IMG/VR virus record: IMGVR_UViG_3300007515_000003
Coordinates: 34,824-98,823 of that record
DNA: 64,000 nucleotides
Strand: one strand, 5' to 3'
DNA from: a virus
Shown here: positions 20,266 to 28,975 of the stretch, in pieces
How positions within the stretch are numbered: position 1 is the first letter of the stretch
How the letters are laid out: each line of letters starts with the position of its first letter
Position numbers and translations under genes: made by a program
The notes under the pieces: generated by a model
The model's database searches: none
Told to the model about the DNA's origin: nothing
The model's input: only the letters and a program-made list of their open reading frames with translations

Positions 20266-21366
20266 TTAAGATACTGTCCATGCTGATAACGCAACATCAT
20301 CGGATTCATTTAAGGTGAAACCAAGGTCTTGTACGATTACCGCAACATCCTTGCATCTCCATCCTTCATCCCTGCATACCTTGAGTGATGCAATTAAATT
20401 AAGCGAAGGTTGTATTCCTTCATCCAATTTATTTTCAATATAGTTACGAAGTTCAAGTCTTGAAATATCTTCATCAGTTACCTCATCCTCGTAATCAAAA
20501 TCTTCTTCGTAATCGCATTCGCAATCATCGCAAGAACCTTCACATTCTCCATCGTCCTCATTTGAGCCATAGATAGGCTTATTCGGTTGATAGACAATCT
20601 TGTTCAACTCCACTCTGGAATCTGTAAGGTCTGCAACGACTGTGTATTTGCTGACTCGCAACTTCTGGAAGGAGCAATCCGTAGGAACGGAAACCGCATC
20701 TTGTGGGTCAAACTCCACAAGCAACAAGCGACCATTACTACCTGCCCAACCATCTGCATAGTCATAAGACCCAATATGCAGTCCATGAGAGCAATGCCTG
20801 TCCTTGTTATCGTCCACGCATCGGCGTTGAACTTCAACAGTCGCACCCACTTCATTAAGAATCTGATGCCTTTCGTTAGTCTCTCCTTGCAAGACAATGG
20901 TATCAGCATTGCCAGTAGACGACCAAAAATCTTTCTGCACTCCCTTGTACCCCAAAACCTTGCCTTCTGGCGTAATCGGTAATGATTTGTACCCAAGGAA
21001 AGTATAAAGTTCCTCAACAGAGTTTGCGGAAGGGTTCTCCAAAAGCCTACTAATGTAATTGGTCAAAGGAGTTGAATCCTTCAATCCTGCTCGCAACATA
21101 TCAAGCAGTTTATCTACCACAACTCCATGCAAACGATGTCCGTTGTAATAAACTACCTCGTCTTTCACTTCTAGTGAACCTTCAACGAAATCTTCTACTG
21201 CACTTTTTATATCCAACAGTTCTCCGACATCATCGTATCGTGCGTCAAGCAATGCTCTCCGCAACCTACTAAAGTTCGCATTATCGTTTCTGACTGTATA
21301 AGGCTTGCCCTCATAAAAGACAGTAATCGAGGTTTCGCTCAAGTTGTACGCTAATTTTTCGCTCAT
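20266..21366 (-). CDS. rIIB: RIIB-like protein
   Basis: Protein of 366 aa. The N-terminal domain (ITVFYEGKPYTVRNDNANFSRLR) and the middle LYTFLGYKSLPITPEGKVLGYKGV, ... CSHGLHIGSYDYADGW, VSVPTDCSFQKLRVSKY are the pattern of T4 rIIB. An acidic linker with D/E/C repeats (residues ~270-300) precedes a helical C-terminal domain. T4 rIIA and rIIB act at the membrane and are needed for growth in lambda lysogens; the mechanism is not settled. It lies directly downstream of rIIA, the same order as in T4. Confidence 0.9.
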   Translation of the reverse strand: MSEKLAYNLSETSITVFYEGKPYTVRNDNANFSRLRRALLDARYDDVGELLDIKSAVEDFVEGSLEVKDEVVYYNGHRLHGVVVDKLLDMLRAGLKDSTPLTNYISRLLENPSANSVEELYTFLGYKSLPITPEGKVLGYKGVQKDFWSSTGNADTIVLQGETNERHQILNEVGATVEVQRRCVDDNKDRHCSHGLHIGSYDYADGWAGSNGRLLLVEFDPQDAVSVPTDCSFQKLRVSKYTVVADLTDSRVELNKIVYQPNKPIYGSNEDDGECEGSCDDCECDYEEDFDYEDEVTDEDISRLELRNYIENKLDEGIQPSLNLIASLKVCRDEGWRCKDVAVIVQDLGFTLNESDDVALSAWTVS

Positions 21367-21402
21367 AATTTTTTTCTCTTTTTATTCGTGATTAAGTTAT
21401 AT

Positions 21403-21431
21403 ATAGTAGACTATCTGGTGTTAGTTGTCAA
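21403..21431 (-). promoter_or_regulatory. Promoter of rIIB with leader
   Basis: Leftward TTGACA, 17 bases, TACTAT, then ~35 bases with AAAGAGAAAAAAATT before ATG 21366. Confidence 0.75.
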
Positions 21432-21464
21432 GCCTTTTTTTTAAAAAGATTCGGGGGCAAGGAA

Positions 21465-23789
21465 TCAAACCTTAACCCCCTCATCACACATAGAAATATA
21501 TTCACCAATGTTTTTGCCGAAGTTTCCTTCTTGCATATTCTGCCATTGGTAGATTTCTTTAGATATATTCACCAGTAATGGGTATCTGTCTTGAATATCT
21601 TTGCACAAGTAATCATATTCTTTCCAGTTGTATGTATCGGGAAAGTTCTTTTTTACCCATTCTGGAGATTTTTCCCTCAAGAATTGCAATAGATTGTAGA
21701 GAGTCGTAACGACTTCATCATTTGCCGTTCCTTCTCTGCAAATAGTTGAAGCAATAATAAAGTCATGGTCTTTGCCTAATGAATCCTTGAGAAGTTTCAA
21801 AAGAGTAACTGACCCTCGATTGTTCAATACGGATTCGATAGCACGATAGTTTTTCATCTCATGCTCATGTTCCTTGAACGCAACCTTCTTCTCTCCTGCT
21901 TTAAGCTTTTTTCTATGCTTTACAAGATGCGTTTGAGCAAAATGAATCCTAAAATCTTCCCAATTCATCCATACGCTTTTATCAAGATTGGCACAATCTT
22001 TACGCCGAATACCATAAACAATCGGAAAGTTCTTTTTGTCGATATTCCTCATCTTAAAATATTGTATCTTGAGGTCTTTCAAGTCCATTATGGACTCTTG
22101 GCTTTTGCCATTTTCATTAACTATTTTATAATTAGCAATGGGAACATATACTAGAGGCACATCGTCTCCTAAAGATTCAAGGTCATCAAGTCCCAAGGCA
22201 TTTTCCCAATAGTCTGTATTCCTGTAACGATGGCGTTTTTCATCCGTTATGAACCCAAAGACAGGAACATCTGCCCGACTTTCGCCACTATGCCTAGTCC
22301 CTGCTTTTAACTTGGCTTTTTCAACCTTAGAAAGCAAATTGATGTTGTCTGGAGAGATTAAATCGAACCTCATACCATCGGTATCAGTCCAAAGGTGTTC
22401 TTCTCCATCCTCTGTTGAGGCATAAACGACATAAACTTCCGTAACATCTTCGTTCTCGTTAAATAGCGTCCTCGCCTTTAATGCGTTTCCGTAGGAACTT
22501 CCACCATCTTGTACTGCAAGAATACTTTTGTCGTGACATAATACCCTGCGTTGCTTACTGGACTTTACTCTATACCCATCAGTTGCATCTCCATCTGTTA
22601 ATTTAGTATATTCAGTAATAAGAATATCGTCAGTAAGCTTATAGTCTCTATCAAAAGATGGGCTAGTGATTTTAATTCCTTCCCATTCAAATGAGTTACG
22701 AAACAGTCCTTGCAAAGTATGTGGTAAAGCATTCATTACTTGAGCATACTTGCATTTGGCATCCCATAGGCAAGTTGCACTATCAAGTTTTTCCTTTGCA
22801 ATTTCTTCAATATCAGCTTTAATTTGTCGCAACTTGTCAATAATCGCAAGTTGTGTCTGCTTGTTATATTCTAACGACTCACGACTATGGTGGAGTTTGA
22901 GTTCTCCAATGTCGAATCGTATATATAAATTATCTTGTTGACAAAGTTCACGCAAATATCCTGCATCCGATTGAGTATCATCATCTTCGGATTTGCATAA
23001 TTCATTAAAATCAATCGAACCAGTATTAATAGGATAATGCACTCTTCCCATAAAGGCATGAGCCTCATGGTGAGTCCTTGCCCAATAATCTTCATTGTCG
23101 GATATAATTTGCCAAGTGGAATCCTTTGATTCCATAACAGTTTTCCATTCGGTAAGGAATTGTTCATCCTCACCTATTCCACGAAAAATCGGCATCTCAT
23201 CATCTGTAAAGAACTTAAAGAAACTTTTGCAAATATCTTTAAAGTTGTTTATATCTGAATCAGCAATAGCAACTTCAATAGACAATCCAGTTGGTTCGCT
23301 AGATGGTTCTTCATCTAGTTTGACGATTTTAGTATCATCATTTTCATCAACAAATACATTGTAAGAAGTTTTCTTTCCACCATGAAATGAAACACAAGTG
23401 AAATTATTCCCATAAGACAATGGTGCAAACTTCCCGATTCCAAATGCTCCAATATATGAATTAGAGTTCCGTTTGGTACTTTTTCCGTACTTAGAATATA
23501 ATCCAAAGACATCTTCTTGGCTCAAGCCACTTCCAAAGTCCCTAACGCAAAAGTTGGGGCTAAAGCGAGAAGGAATCGAGATTTCGACTTTCCGTTTTGC
23601 CTTTGCTTCAATGTTTGCGTCAAGTGCGTTTGCCGTAATTTCTCGGACAACCGCAAGTTGAGGATTTGAGTAATTGTTCCGCAAGAGTGATGCGACATAA
23701 CGCATATCTTCGGCATCAATGGTACATTCTACTGAATCAAAATCGTGTGAGGATATGACTCTTTTCTTTTTATCTTCTGCAATAATCAT
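21465..23789 (-). CDS. rIIA: RIIA-like GHKL ATPase protein
   Basis: Protein of 774 aa. The N-terminal GHKL ATPase domain is clear: VREITANALDANIEAK (N box, residues ~44-59), CVRDFGSGLS (G1 box), and SNSYIGAFGIGKFAPLSYG (G2 box). This matches T4 rIIA. The remaining ~500 aa is charged and helical. It lies just before rIIB with its own promoter. In T4, rIIA and rIIB are membrane-associated and protect against prophage-encoded exclusion; the role in this host is an inference. Confidence 0.9.
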   Translation of the reverse strand: MIIAEDKKKRVISSHDFDSVECTIDAEDMRYVASLLRNNYSNPQLAVVREITANALDANIEAKAKRKVEISIPSRFSPNFCVRDFGSGLSQEDVFGLYSKYGKSTKRNSNSYIGAFGIGKFAPLSYGNNFTCVSFHGGKKTSYNVFVDENDDTKIVKLDEEPSSEPTGLSIEVAIADSDINNFKDICKSFFKFFTDDEMPIFRGIGEDEQFLTEWKTVMESKDSTWQIISDNEDYWARTHHEAHAFMGRVHYPINTGSIDFNELCKSEDDDTQSDAGYLRELCQQDNLYIRFDIGELKLHHSRESLEYNKQTQLAIIDKLRQIKADIEEIAKEKLDSATCLWDAKCKYAQVMNALPHTLQGLFRNSFEWEGIKITSPSFDRDYKLTDDILITEYTKLTDGDATDGYRVKSSKQRRVLCHDKSILAVQDGGSSYGNALKARTLFNENEDVTEVYVVYASTEDGEEHLWTDTDGMRFDLISPDNINLLSKVEKAKLKAGTRHSGESRADVPVFGFITDEKRHRYRNTDYWENALGLDDLESLGDDVPLVYVPIANYKIVNENGKSQESIMDLKDLKIQYFKMRNIDKKNFPIVYGIRRKDCANLDKSVWMNWEDFRIHFAQTHLVKHRKKLKAGEKKVAFKEHEHEMKNYRAIESVLNNRGSVTLLKLLKDSLGKDHDFIIASTICREGTANDEVVTTLYNLLQFLREKSPEWVKKNFPDTYNWKEYDYLCKDIQDRYPLLVNISKEIYQWQNMQEGNFGKNIGEYISMCDEGVKV

Positions 23790-23826
23790 TTTTTTACTAT
23801 GTGTGGTTCTTGATTGTTATTCTATA

Positions 23827-23855
23827 AGTTTGACAGGTTAGATTGGTTTTGTCAA
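23827..23855 (-). promoter_or_regulatory. Promoter of rIIA with leader
   Basis: Leftward TTGACA, 17 bases, CAAACT, then ~40 bases of leader with AATAACAATCAAGAACC before ATG 23789. Confidence 0.75.
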
Positions 23856-23863
23856 GTCTTTTT

Positions 23864-24022
23864 TTAGTCTACGAGAAGATTTTCGTCTCCGAATAACAAA
23901 TACTTAGAATATATCAAGCATTGGATTTCGTGGATGTATCTCTCCTCGTTTTCTTGTGTGTCGATTGAGTAGTTTTCTATCTCCTCTATCTTTAAATTAA
24001 TTAATTCTTTTAGCTCGTTCAT
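23864..24022 (-). CDS. Small acidic helical protein
   Basis: A 52 aa frame (MNELKELINLKIEEIENYSI...). E-rich and helical. Its end carries part of the rIIA promoter. Unknown function. Confidence 0.65.
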   Translation of the reverse strand: MNELKELINLKIEEIENYSIDTQENEERYIHEIQCLIYSKYLLFGDENLLVD

Positions 24023-24049
24023 TTCTTAATATAATTACACTTTTTAAAG

Positions 24050-24376
24050 TTATTCTTCCCACATATATATTGGAGTATAATCGCCAACGAAAGCACATTC
24101 AATGTTGAAGGAAAAGTATTCCATTGCTTCCTCGCTTTCCATGCCGTCACGCTCAATTAATGTCTGTATAATACTGTCTGCAAAGTAAATCGCCCGACCA
24201 TGAGAATCGAACCCTGCCAAGGAATCGTCAAACCCATCTGCGAGCATTGCTTCTGGATTCAGTTCTGAAATAGTATTCTTGAGAGATTCTATGCGATTCG
24301 CACGATTTTGGCGAAGTTCCGCAAGGCAGAGTTCTCCTCTTAAATCATTAATTTCTGTTTCCTTTTCGTTTGTCAT
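24050..24376 (-). CDS. Hypothetical phage protein
   Basis: Protein of 108 aa (MTNEKETEINDLRGELCLAE...). C-terminal half GFDSHGRAIYFADSIIQTLIERDG and YFSFNIECAFVGDYTPIYMWEE resembles a small conserved family seen in several large phages; function unknown. Start set by a leaderless promoter. Confidence 0.75.
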   Translation of the reverse strand: MTNEKETEINDLRGELCLAELRQNRANRIESLKNTISELNPEAMLADGFDDSLAGFDSHGRAIYFADSIIQTLIERDGMESEEAMEYFSFNIECAFVGDYTPIYMWEE

Positions 24377-24383
24377 AAGAATA

Positions 24384-24412
24384 ATACTGACAGATTACGC
24401 AACCATTGTCAA
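24384..24412 (-). promoter_or_regulatory. Early promoter, leaderless type
   Basis: Leftward TTGACA, 17 bases, CAGTAT, TATTCTT, ATG at 24376. Confidence 0.8.
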
Positions 24413-24952
24413 GGCTTTTTTTCGCTTTAATGGCAAGATTCTTTCGACTAAGAAATCTATTACTGCAAAAGATATATCCATCATTTCTTGGCACTCTCTC
24501 CTGTCTCCACCGAATTGGGATTGGTTCGCACTAAATGCGACTTGATAACCTTCCTCGTCTCCTGCTGAAACTTGATTTTGCTTTATGGCATCCCATCCTC
24601 CACCTGCCTTCTGTTTCCATTGATAGGTGTTGTGATGGGAATGAATGTAGCAAATTGCGTTTGGACTTGTCCAACGAAAATCTCCAGTTGAGAATCTCTT
24701 TTCCATTTTATATTTTAAGAAGTCAATTTCCGCAAGAGGGAACTCATCCTTGAGATGCGAAAACTTTACGCATACTCCAGTATCCGTTTTCCCTTGTCTT
24801 TCAACAACCTGTTCGTAGAAATCATGCTTTGTTTTATATGAACAAGTTTGGATTTCGTTTGCAAATTGTCTGGTGACATTATTATTCTTGACGAATATAT
24901 CCTGTGGAGTATAATCGTACCAATGGATTCGTTTTGTTTGCCAATAATTCAT
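24395..24952 (-). CDS. Hypothetical protein
   Basis: Protein of 185 aa (MNYWQTKRIHWYDYTPQDIF...). Rich in W, H, Q and S; a HSHHNTYQWK cluster might bind metal. Ends in the next promoter. Four-base overlap with the gene upstream. Family unknown. Confidence 0.75.
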   Translation of the reverse strand: MNYWQTKRIHWYDYTPQDIFVKNNNVTRQFANEIQTCSYKTKHDFYEQVVERQGKTDTGVCVKFSHLKDEFPLAEIDFLKYKMEKRFSTGDFRWTSPNAICYIHSHHNTYQWKQKAGGGWDAIKQNQVSAGDEEGYQVAFSANQSQFGGDRRECQEMMDISFAVIDFLVERILPLKRKKALTMVA

Positions 24953-25131
24953 ACTATGTGCCTTTTGTCGTCTTTTCCTTTTGGGATTGTGTGATTAATA
25001 TATTCTATATAGTGAAATATATGTTGGACAATCATTTTTCTTGTCCCTGCATTTGACATATCAATTCTTTTAATATCCTTGAAGTCCTCTAATGCTTCCA
25101 CTCCTAATTTTATTTTATCCTGTAAGTTCAT
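24949..25131 (-). CDS. Hypothetical protein
   Basis: Protein of 60 aa if started at MNLQDKIKLGVEALEDFKDI; ATGs a few codons earlier are possible. Helical with a basic tail. Unknown. Confidence 0.65.
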   Translation of the reverse strand: MNLQDKIKLGVEALEDFKDIKRIDMSNAGTRKMIVQHIFHYIEYINHTIPKGKDDKRHIV

Positions 25132-25312
25132 GTGCATACTTGTTTGCATTTCTTCTAACTAAAAGTCTTTTTCCTATTTTTCGCTTTTTGTTATGAACGC
25201 TAGTTTTCTTTTCTAATTTTAAAAATACCTTTGGATAACCGCATAGTTTTGCAACTATTGCATTGCCATACGCTAAATCGCTACAAAGTAGTTCTTCTCT
25301 TTTTATATTCAT
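25115..25312 (-). CDS. Small basic protein
   Basis: Protein of 65 aa (MNIKREELLCSDLAYGNAIV...), basic C-terminal half (NKKRKIGKRLLVRRNANK). Nucleic-acid binding is plausible. Starts at the stop of the HhH gene. Confidence 0.65.
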   Translation of the reverse strand: MNIKREELLCSDLAYGNAIVAKLCGYPKVFLKLEKKTSVHNKKRKIGKRLLVRRNANKYAHELTG

Positions 25313-26091
25313 TAATTCTCAAGGCAATATGACCAGTACCTTGAGTTGCGTCTGCCTTGTACCTTATTCCAATATATTTCTCTTGCTACATTTGGAGCAA
25401 CTCCGTACTTGTTGCATCGGTCAAGCCACTCGTTTTCCATTTGCTCGTAAACCTTGAGACTACTGGCATGACCATTTGAGAGGTCATGTCCCATGAAGCG
25501 AAGAAGGTGAACATCCAAGCAACAAAGTTGTGATTCCGTTGGGTCACTCAACGAAAGAGCGTAGGTCGTTTTAGCGTTTCCTAGTCCGTATATAGTTCCA
25601 ATTAAACGATTCCGACATTCTTGCCAAGTCTCATCCTCTTGCCTTTTAAATTGCTCTGGATTCTCCCGAAACTTTTGTGCAAGTTGCCATAAGCCTTTGT
25701 TCCTTCGTTCGTACATTCCGACTCTCGCATCAAAGACCATTTGCTCCAACTTATCCTTGTCGATTGTCCAAGACAAATCTTTCATTGCCAAATTGTACCC
25801 TCGTACATTGCTTTCCCAAGTTGTGTGAACGCTCATAATGGCGAATACCCAACGATTAAAGCGTTCTGCATCCGAAGTGACAGTAAGGTTGTCCCAATAA
25901 TCGGTTTCAGTCTTGACTAGCTTCAAGGTGAGGTTGTCGAAGAAACTGTCAACCTTTTTAAGTTGACTTACCTTCGCAACTGCCTTTGCCTTTTCAAGAG
26001 TATTCTTGAAAGGAATTAGCATTTGGTCAAATGCCGTAGTAAGGTTAATGCCTACTGATTTCTCAGTTAGATTTTCTAGTGTGTTTTCCAT
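25312..26091 (-). CDS. HhH-GPD-like glycosylase-fold protein
   Basis: Protein of 259 aa from ATG 26091 (MENTLENLTEKSVGINLTTA). The pattern GTIYGLGNAKTTYALSL, then CCLDVHLLRFMG recalls the helix-hairpin-helix and Asp region of HhH-GPD DNA glycosylases, with a long helical N-terminal half. The HhH glycines are partly kept. DNA repair or base excision is likely but catalytic identity is uncertain. It lies next to DNA ligase and a UDG-like gene, a context consistent with base-excision repair. Confidence 0.55.
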   Translation of the reverse strand: MENTLENLTEKSVGINLTTAFDQMLIPFKNTLEKAKAVAKVSQLKKVDSFFDNLTLKLVKTETDYWDNLTVTSDAERFNRWVFAIMSVHTTWESNVRGYNLAMKDLSWTIDKDKLEQMVFDARVGMYERRNKGLWQLAQKFRENPEQFKRQEDETWQECRNRLIGTIYGLGNAKTTYALSLSDPTESQLCCLDVHLLRFMGHDLSNGHASSLKVYEQMENEWLDRCNKYGVAPNVAREIYWNKVQGRRNSRYWSYCLEN

Positions 26092-26101
26092 GATGATAAT
26101 A

Positions 26102-26130
26102 AGTCTTGAGGAAAAAGGCTTGAAAGTCAA
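26102..26130 (-). promoter_or_regulatory. Early promoter
   Basis: Leftward TTGACT, 17 bases, AAGACT; ATG 10 bases after the -10. Confidence 0.7.
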
Positions 26131-26189
26131 GCTTTTTTTTTACAAGACTCGTAAGTTTCTCATTAATAATTAGTTATGACGCAAAAAGT

Positions 26190-27395
26190 TTATTCGTAAT
26201 CTCTGAAAGCAATCGCATAAGGGAATCTTGGTATGCCATCTGGCGTAAGCTCAAAGAACTTAATCGTAGCTTCCTTATTAATATATTTTTCTCGATTGTT
26301 CAAGATTTCGGCAAGATACTCGAAAGTGCCTTTTATATTTGAATTAAAGGTTTGGTCTGTCTCGCTACAATAGCATACAAGATGCTTTGCCGTTCCTGCA
26401 CGATTTCCATTACCTTCCTCAATGTCAACAACTTTATACTCAGCGTCCATGAAGTCTTTTCTCTTCAATAGCGTTGCACTCCTCTTTTGCTCGTATGGAG
26501 AATCTATCCGAATCATTTGCCCCTCGTATCCTTCCTCAATATATTTTGAATAGAGATTTGTCAGTTGTTCTTCATTGAAAACTTCTGAAGTAGAGACAAA
26601 TTGGCAATGCGTACTAAGTGGTAGCATCGGTGAATCCGAATCCATTCTATTGAAGAATCTTTCAGAGAAATTACTCGATTCGTTTTTCTTGGTTGTTCTT
26701 GGTATATCATATATCCAATACTGAACCAATTTCTTAGATTCCACCAATGCGTCAACGAACTTATCCAGTTTCTTTTGAAAACTTTTATCTGTATCACTTT
26801 TTGAGCGAACTGGTTTTTGCTTTCTCACTAATGAAACTATTTTATTGAAATCATGCTTCAAGTCGTGATTATATAATTCTCCATCAAAAACGAGTTTTTC
26901 GTTATCAACAAAAGTTGGCTCAAGAGTCTTTAAAATATGTGGGATAGTTGTAATTGTTCTACCCTTGCGAGTCCTTGCTACAACTTCACCATTTTCAAGG
27001 CGAACGATGCAACGAATCCCATCCAACTTTGGCTGAGAATATACAAATCCATCATCTTTCCATTCTGCGTTTACCCTATCAAGTCTGTCCTCAAACTTTT
27101 GGGCGAGCATCGGTTCGTAATACTTCTTGCTCTCCGCATCTTCTGGAGTGAGTGCGTATCCTTCTTTTAGTTTCTTGTCCCAACGAGCCTTAGCCTCAAG
27201 TTCTGCCTGTTCCTCATCAGAGGTTTCATTGCTTCTGCCAACATTCTTCGCAGTTGCGTGTGTGGGTTTATCTTGAGTCAACTTCTTTCCGACCAATCCC
27301 TTGACCGCATAAAAAGAGTCTCCTTCTATGTGCATCGTCCATTCCCTAAGTTTCCCTAGAGAGTCAATCTTGTATAACTTTTTTAATTTAAGCAT
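26190..27395 (-). CDS. ATP-dependent DNA ligase
   Basis: Protein of 401 aa. Nucleotidyltransferase motif I is QPKLDGIRC with the adenylated lysine near residue 123; motif III is FDGELYNH, motif IV EGYEGQMIR, motif V LLKRKDF. An OB-fold C-terminal domain follows with VVDIEEGNGNRAGTAKHL. It seals nicks in phage replication, recombination and repair using ATP. The upstream residues 1-90 are an N-terminal extension. A leaderless promoter precedes it. Confidence 0.95.
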   Translation of the reverse strand: MLKLKKLYKIDSLGKLREWTMHIEGDSFYAVKGLVGKKLTQDKPTHATAKNVGRSNETSDEEQAELEAKARWDKKLKEGYALTPEDAESKKYYEPMLAQKFEDRLDRVNAEWKDDGFVYSQPKLDGIRCIVRLENGEVVARTRKGRTITTIPHILKTLEPTFVDNEKLVFDGELYNHDLKHDFNKIVSLVRKQKPVRSKSDTDKSFQKKLDKFVDALVESKKLVQYWIYDIPRTTKKNESSNFSERFFNRMDSDSPMLPLSTHCQFVSTSEVFNEEQLTNLYSKYIEEGYEGQMIRIDSPYEQKRSATLLKRKDFMDAEYKVVDIEEGNGNRAGTAKHLVCYCSETDQTFNSNIKGTFEYLAEILNNREKYINKEATIKFFELTPDGIPRFPYAIAFRDYE

Positions 27396-27401
27396 GGTTT
27401 A

Positions 27402-27430
27402 ATACTGACAGGTTTCGCCCCACCTGTCAA
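27402..27430 (-). promoter_or_regulatory. Promoter of DNA ligase, leaderless type
   Basis: Leftward TTGACA, 17 bases, CAGTAT, TAAACC, ATG at 27395. Confidence 0.85.
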
Positions 27431-27828
27431 GCATTTTTTTTGACTTTTTTCAATTTTTCCCTAATGTGTTGAATATAAAGGGCTTTCGCACGGATTTTTC
27501 CCCTCGCTGAAGGGTGGACGATTTGCGTATGGTCAATTTTGAGGTGAGTCAACATTCTTCCTACAATGTTGCCCATTCCTATTTTCTCTCCCTCCCATTT
27601 ATTTATCTTATTTAGAGATTTTTGGTCAATATTTTTGTCGGCATATTTCTTGCCATCCGAATCGTCTGTAAATAGATTAAGAAATGCACAATTATTTGGG
27701 TCAATCCCATTCGCTCTTAATGCTCTAAATAATTGATTTGCACATTGTGCTTCATCTTCCCAATATACTCCACGCTCTTGAGCAAGCCGACTTCTTTCCT
27801 GTCCTATAAATAATAGTTTATTTGTCAT
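27427..27828 (-). CDS. Uracil-DNA glycosylase-superfamily-like protein
   Basis: Protein of 133 aa. FIGQERSRLAQERG near the N-terminus, NCAFLNLFTDD in the middle and VHPSARGKIRAK near the end match the layout of small UDG-superfamily proteins, in which the HPS-like motif near the C-terminus binds DNA. The canonical catalytic GQDPY is replaced by GQERS. It could be a nucleotide-binding relative rather than an active glycosylase. Placed next to DNA ligase. Confidence 0.5.
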   Translation of the reverse strand: MTNKLLFIGQERSRLAQERGVYWEDEAQCANQLFRALRANGIDPNNCAFLNLFTDDSDGKKYADKNIDQKSLNKINKWEGEKIGMGNIVGRMLTHLKIDHTQIVHPSARGKIRAKALYIQHIREKLKKVKKNA

Positions 27829-27979
27829 GTTTATTTAATGCCTTAACGATTATATTTGCAAGGTGGAGGCTTCTGGTTTGTTCTTCTTTGGTATATCCTT
27901 CCCCGACAAAAATAGCATCAGTTTCGCAGGTCACATATATTTCTGAACCTTTCTTTCTTGTTTCGATTTTCCAATTCAT
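27818..27979 (-). CDS. Small hypothetical protein
   Basis: A 53 aa frame from ATG 27979 (MNWKIETRKKGSEIYVTCET...). Beta-rich N-terminus, overlapping the UDG-like gene start by 11 bases. Unknown. Confidence 0.65.
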   Translation of the reverse strand: MNWKIETRKKGSEIYVTCETDAIFVGEGYTKEEQTRSLHLANIIVKALNKHDK

Positions 27980-27989
27980 TATTAAGGCT

Positions 27990-28223
27990 TTACTTATTTG
28001 TCTCAATCGTATTCGCAATTCGCTCCATTGTTTTATTTAAAATAACAACTTGCGAGGTTAAAGCTTCAATGAAAGTACAAACATCACCTAGTCCGTTATC
28101 AATTCTTTTTGCACTATTTTCAGAATTGTGATTAAAGTCTGACCGCAAATCATCAATGCACGATGCAATATCGCTTATGTTATTTACTTGTCTCTCTTTT
28201 AGTTTGTAGTCGTAACCATTCAT
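27990..28223 (-). CDS. Coiled-coil hypothetical protein
   Basis: Protein of 77 aa (MNGYDYKLKERQVNNISDIA...). Helical, N/I/K-rich. Overlaps the upstream gene end. Unknown. Confidence 0.65.
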   Translation of the reverse strand: MNGYDYKLKERQVNNISDIASCIDDLRSDFNHNSENSAKRIDNGLGDVCTFIEALTSQVVILNKTMERIANTIETNK

Positions 28224-28462
28224 TGATATTTTTGGTGATGCCCACCTCTCATTTGGGATTCTTCTTCGGGTGATAACTTTTTAGAGTCAACAAAATCTTC
28301 TTCCTCTATACCGCAAGCTTCTAAAGTCTCAATAAAATGAGCGTCAGATTTCCAGAAAAGCTCAACAAGGTCGTCATAAACATACCTCATCAAATCATCC
28401 AAACTCATATCATCAACAATGTGTTGTGCGACTTTTTCTATATTTTCTTCGTTATATTCCAT
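28220..28462 (-). CDS. Acidic helical protein
   Basis: Protein of 80 aa from ATG 28462 (MEYNEENIEKVAQHIVDDMS...). Acidic with a short basic end (GGHHQKYQ). Starts 1 base after the previous stop. Unknown. Confidence 0.7.
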   Translation of the reverse strand: MEYNEENIEKVAQHIVDDMSLDDLMRYVYDDLVELFWKSDAHFIETLEACGIEEEDFVDSKKLSPEEESQMRGGHHQKYQ

Positions 28463-28463
28463 C

Positions 28464-28688
28464 TTACTCCCTGTTTGCCCACTCCTCGCACTCATTTTCA
28501 TTGTCTCCATTGAAAATTGGCTTTTCTTTTCTTTTCTTAAGGTCATCGTACTCATCATAGGTTTTATCAATCAACCTCTTGAGCCTGTCTGCACTTTCCC
28601 TGTCATCGGGTTCATACAGATTGTAATAATCAAGCTCCGCTTCTAGGTCTTTTATTTTGAGAGTCAAGTCTCTTAACTGTTTGTTCAT
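28464..28688 (-). CDS. Coiled-coil protein
   Basis: Protein of 74 aa (MNKQLRDLTLKIKDLEAELD...). Heptads over residues 1-55. Unknown function. Confidence 0.7.
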   Translation of the reverse strand: MNKQLRDLTLKIKDLEAELDYYNLYEPDDRESADRLKRLIDKTYDEYDDLKKRKEKPIFNGDNENECEEWANRE

Positions 28689-28882
28689 TGTCGTTCGATT
28701 TTTATCATTTTAATTTCATCCAACGCTTTATACAATGCCTCGCAATCGGAATACCCTTCTTCCATTTCTTCATCAAATATATCAAGGGCTAGAACTGCAT
28801 CACTTCTTTTAATTAATCCTTTCTGGACTTCCTTATTAAGTTCAGCTAAGAGTATATCTTTCATGCTTTTTTCGTTCGACAT
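28685..28882 (-). CDS. Hypothetical helical protein
   Basis: Protein of 65 aa (MSNEKSMKDILLAELNKEVQ...). Acidic helical, first of a short operon with leaderless promoter. Unknown. Confidence 0.7.
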   Translation of the reverse strand: MSNEKSMKDILLAELNKEVQKGLIKRSDAVLALDIFDEEMEEGYSDCEALYKALDEIKMIKIERQ

Positions 28883-28888
28883 GGTTTA

Positions 28889-28917
28889 AGATTGACAGAT
28901 TTCCTCCAACCTGTCAA
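28889..28917 (-). promoter_or_regulatory. Early promoter, leaderless type
   Basis: Leftward TTGACA, 17 bases, CAATCT, TAAACC, ATG at 28882. Confidence 0.8.
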
Positions 28918-28975
28918 GCCTTTTTTTTAAAAAAATTATATCCGCTTGTTGCTCAAGGAGATAGCGATTCTTTGC

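Noticed and set aside
20604-21017. Leftward 137-codon frame inside rIIB
   Set aside because: Alternative frame of a clearly recognised gene.
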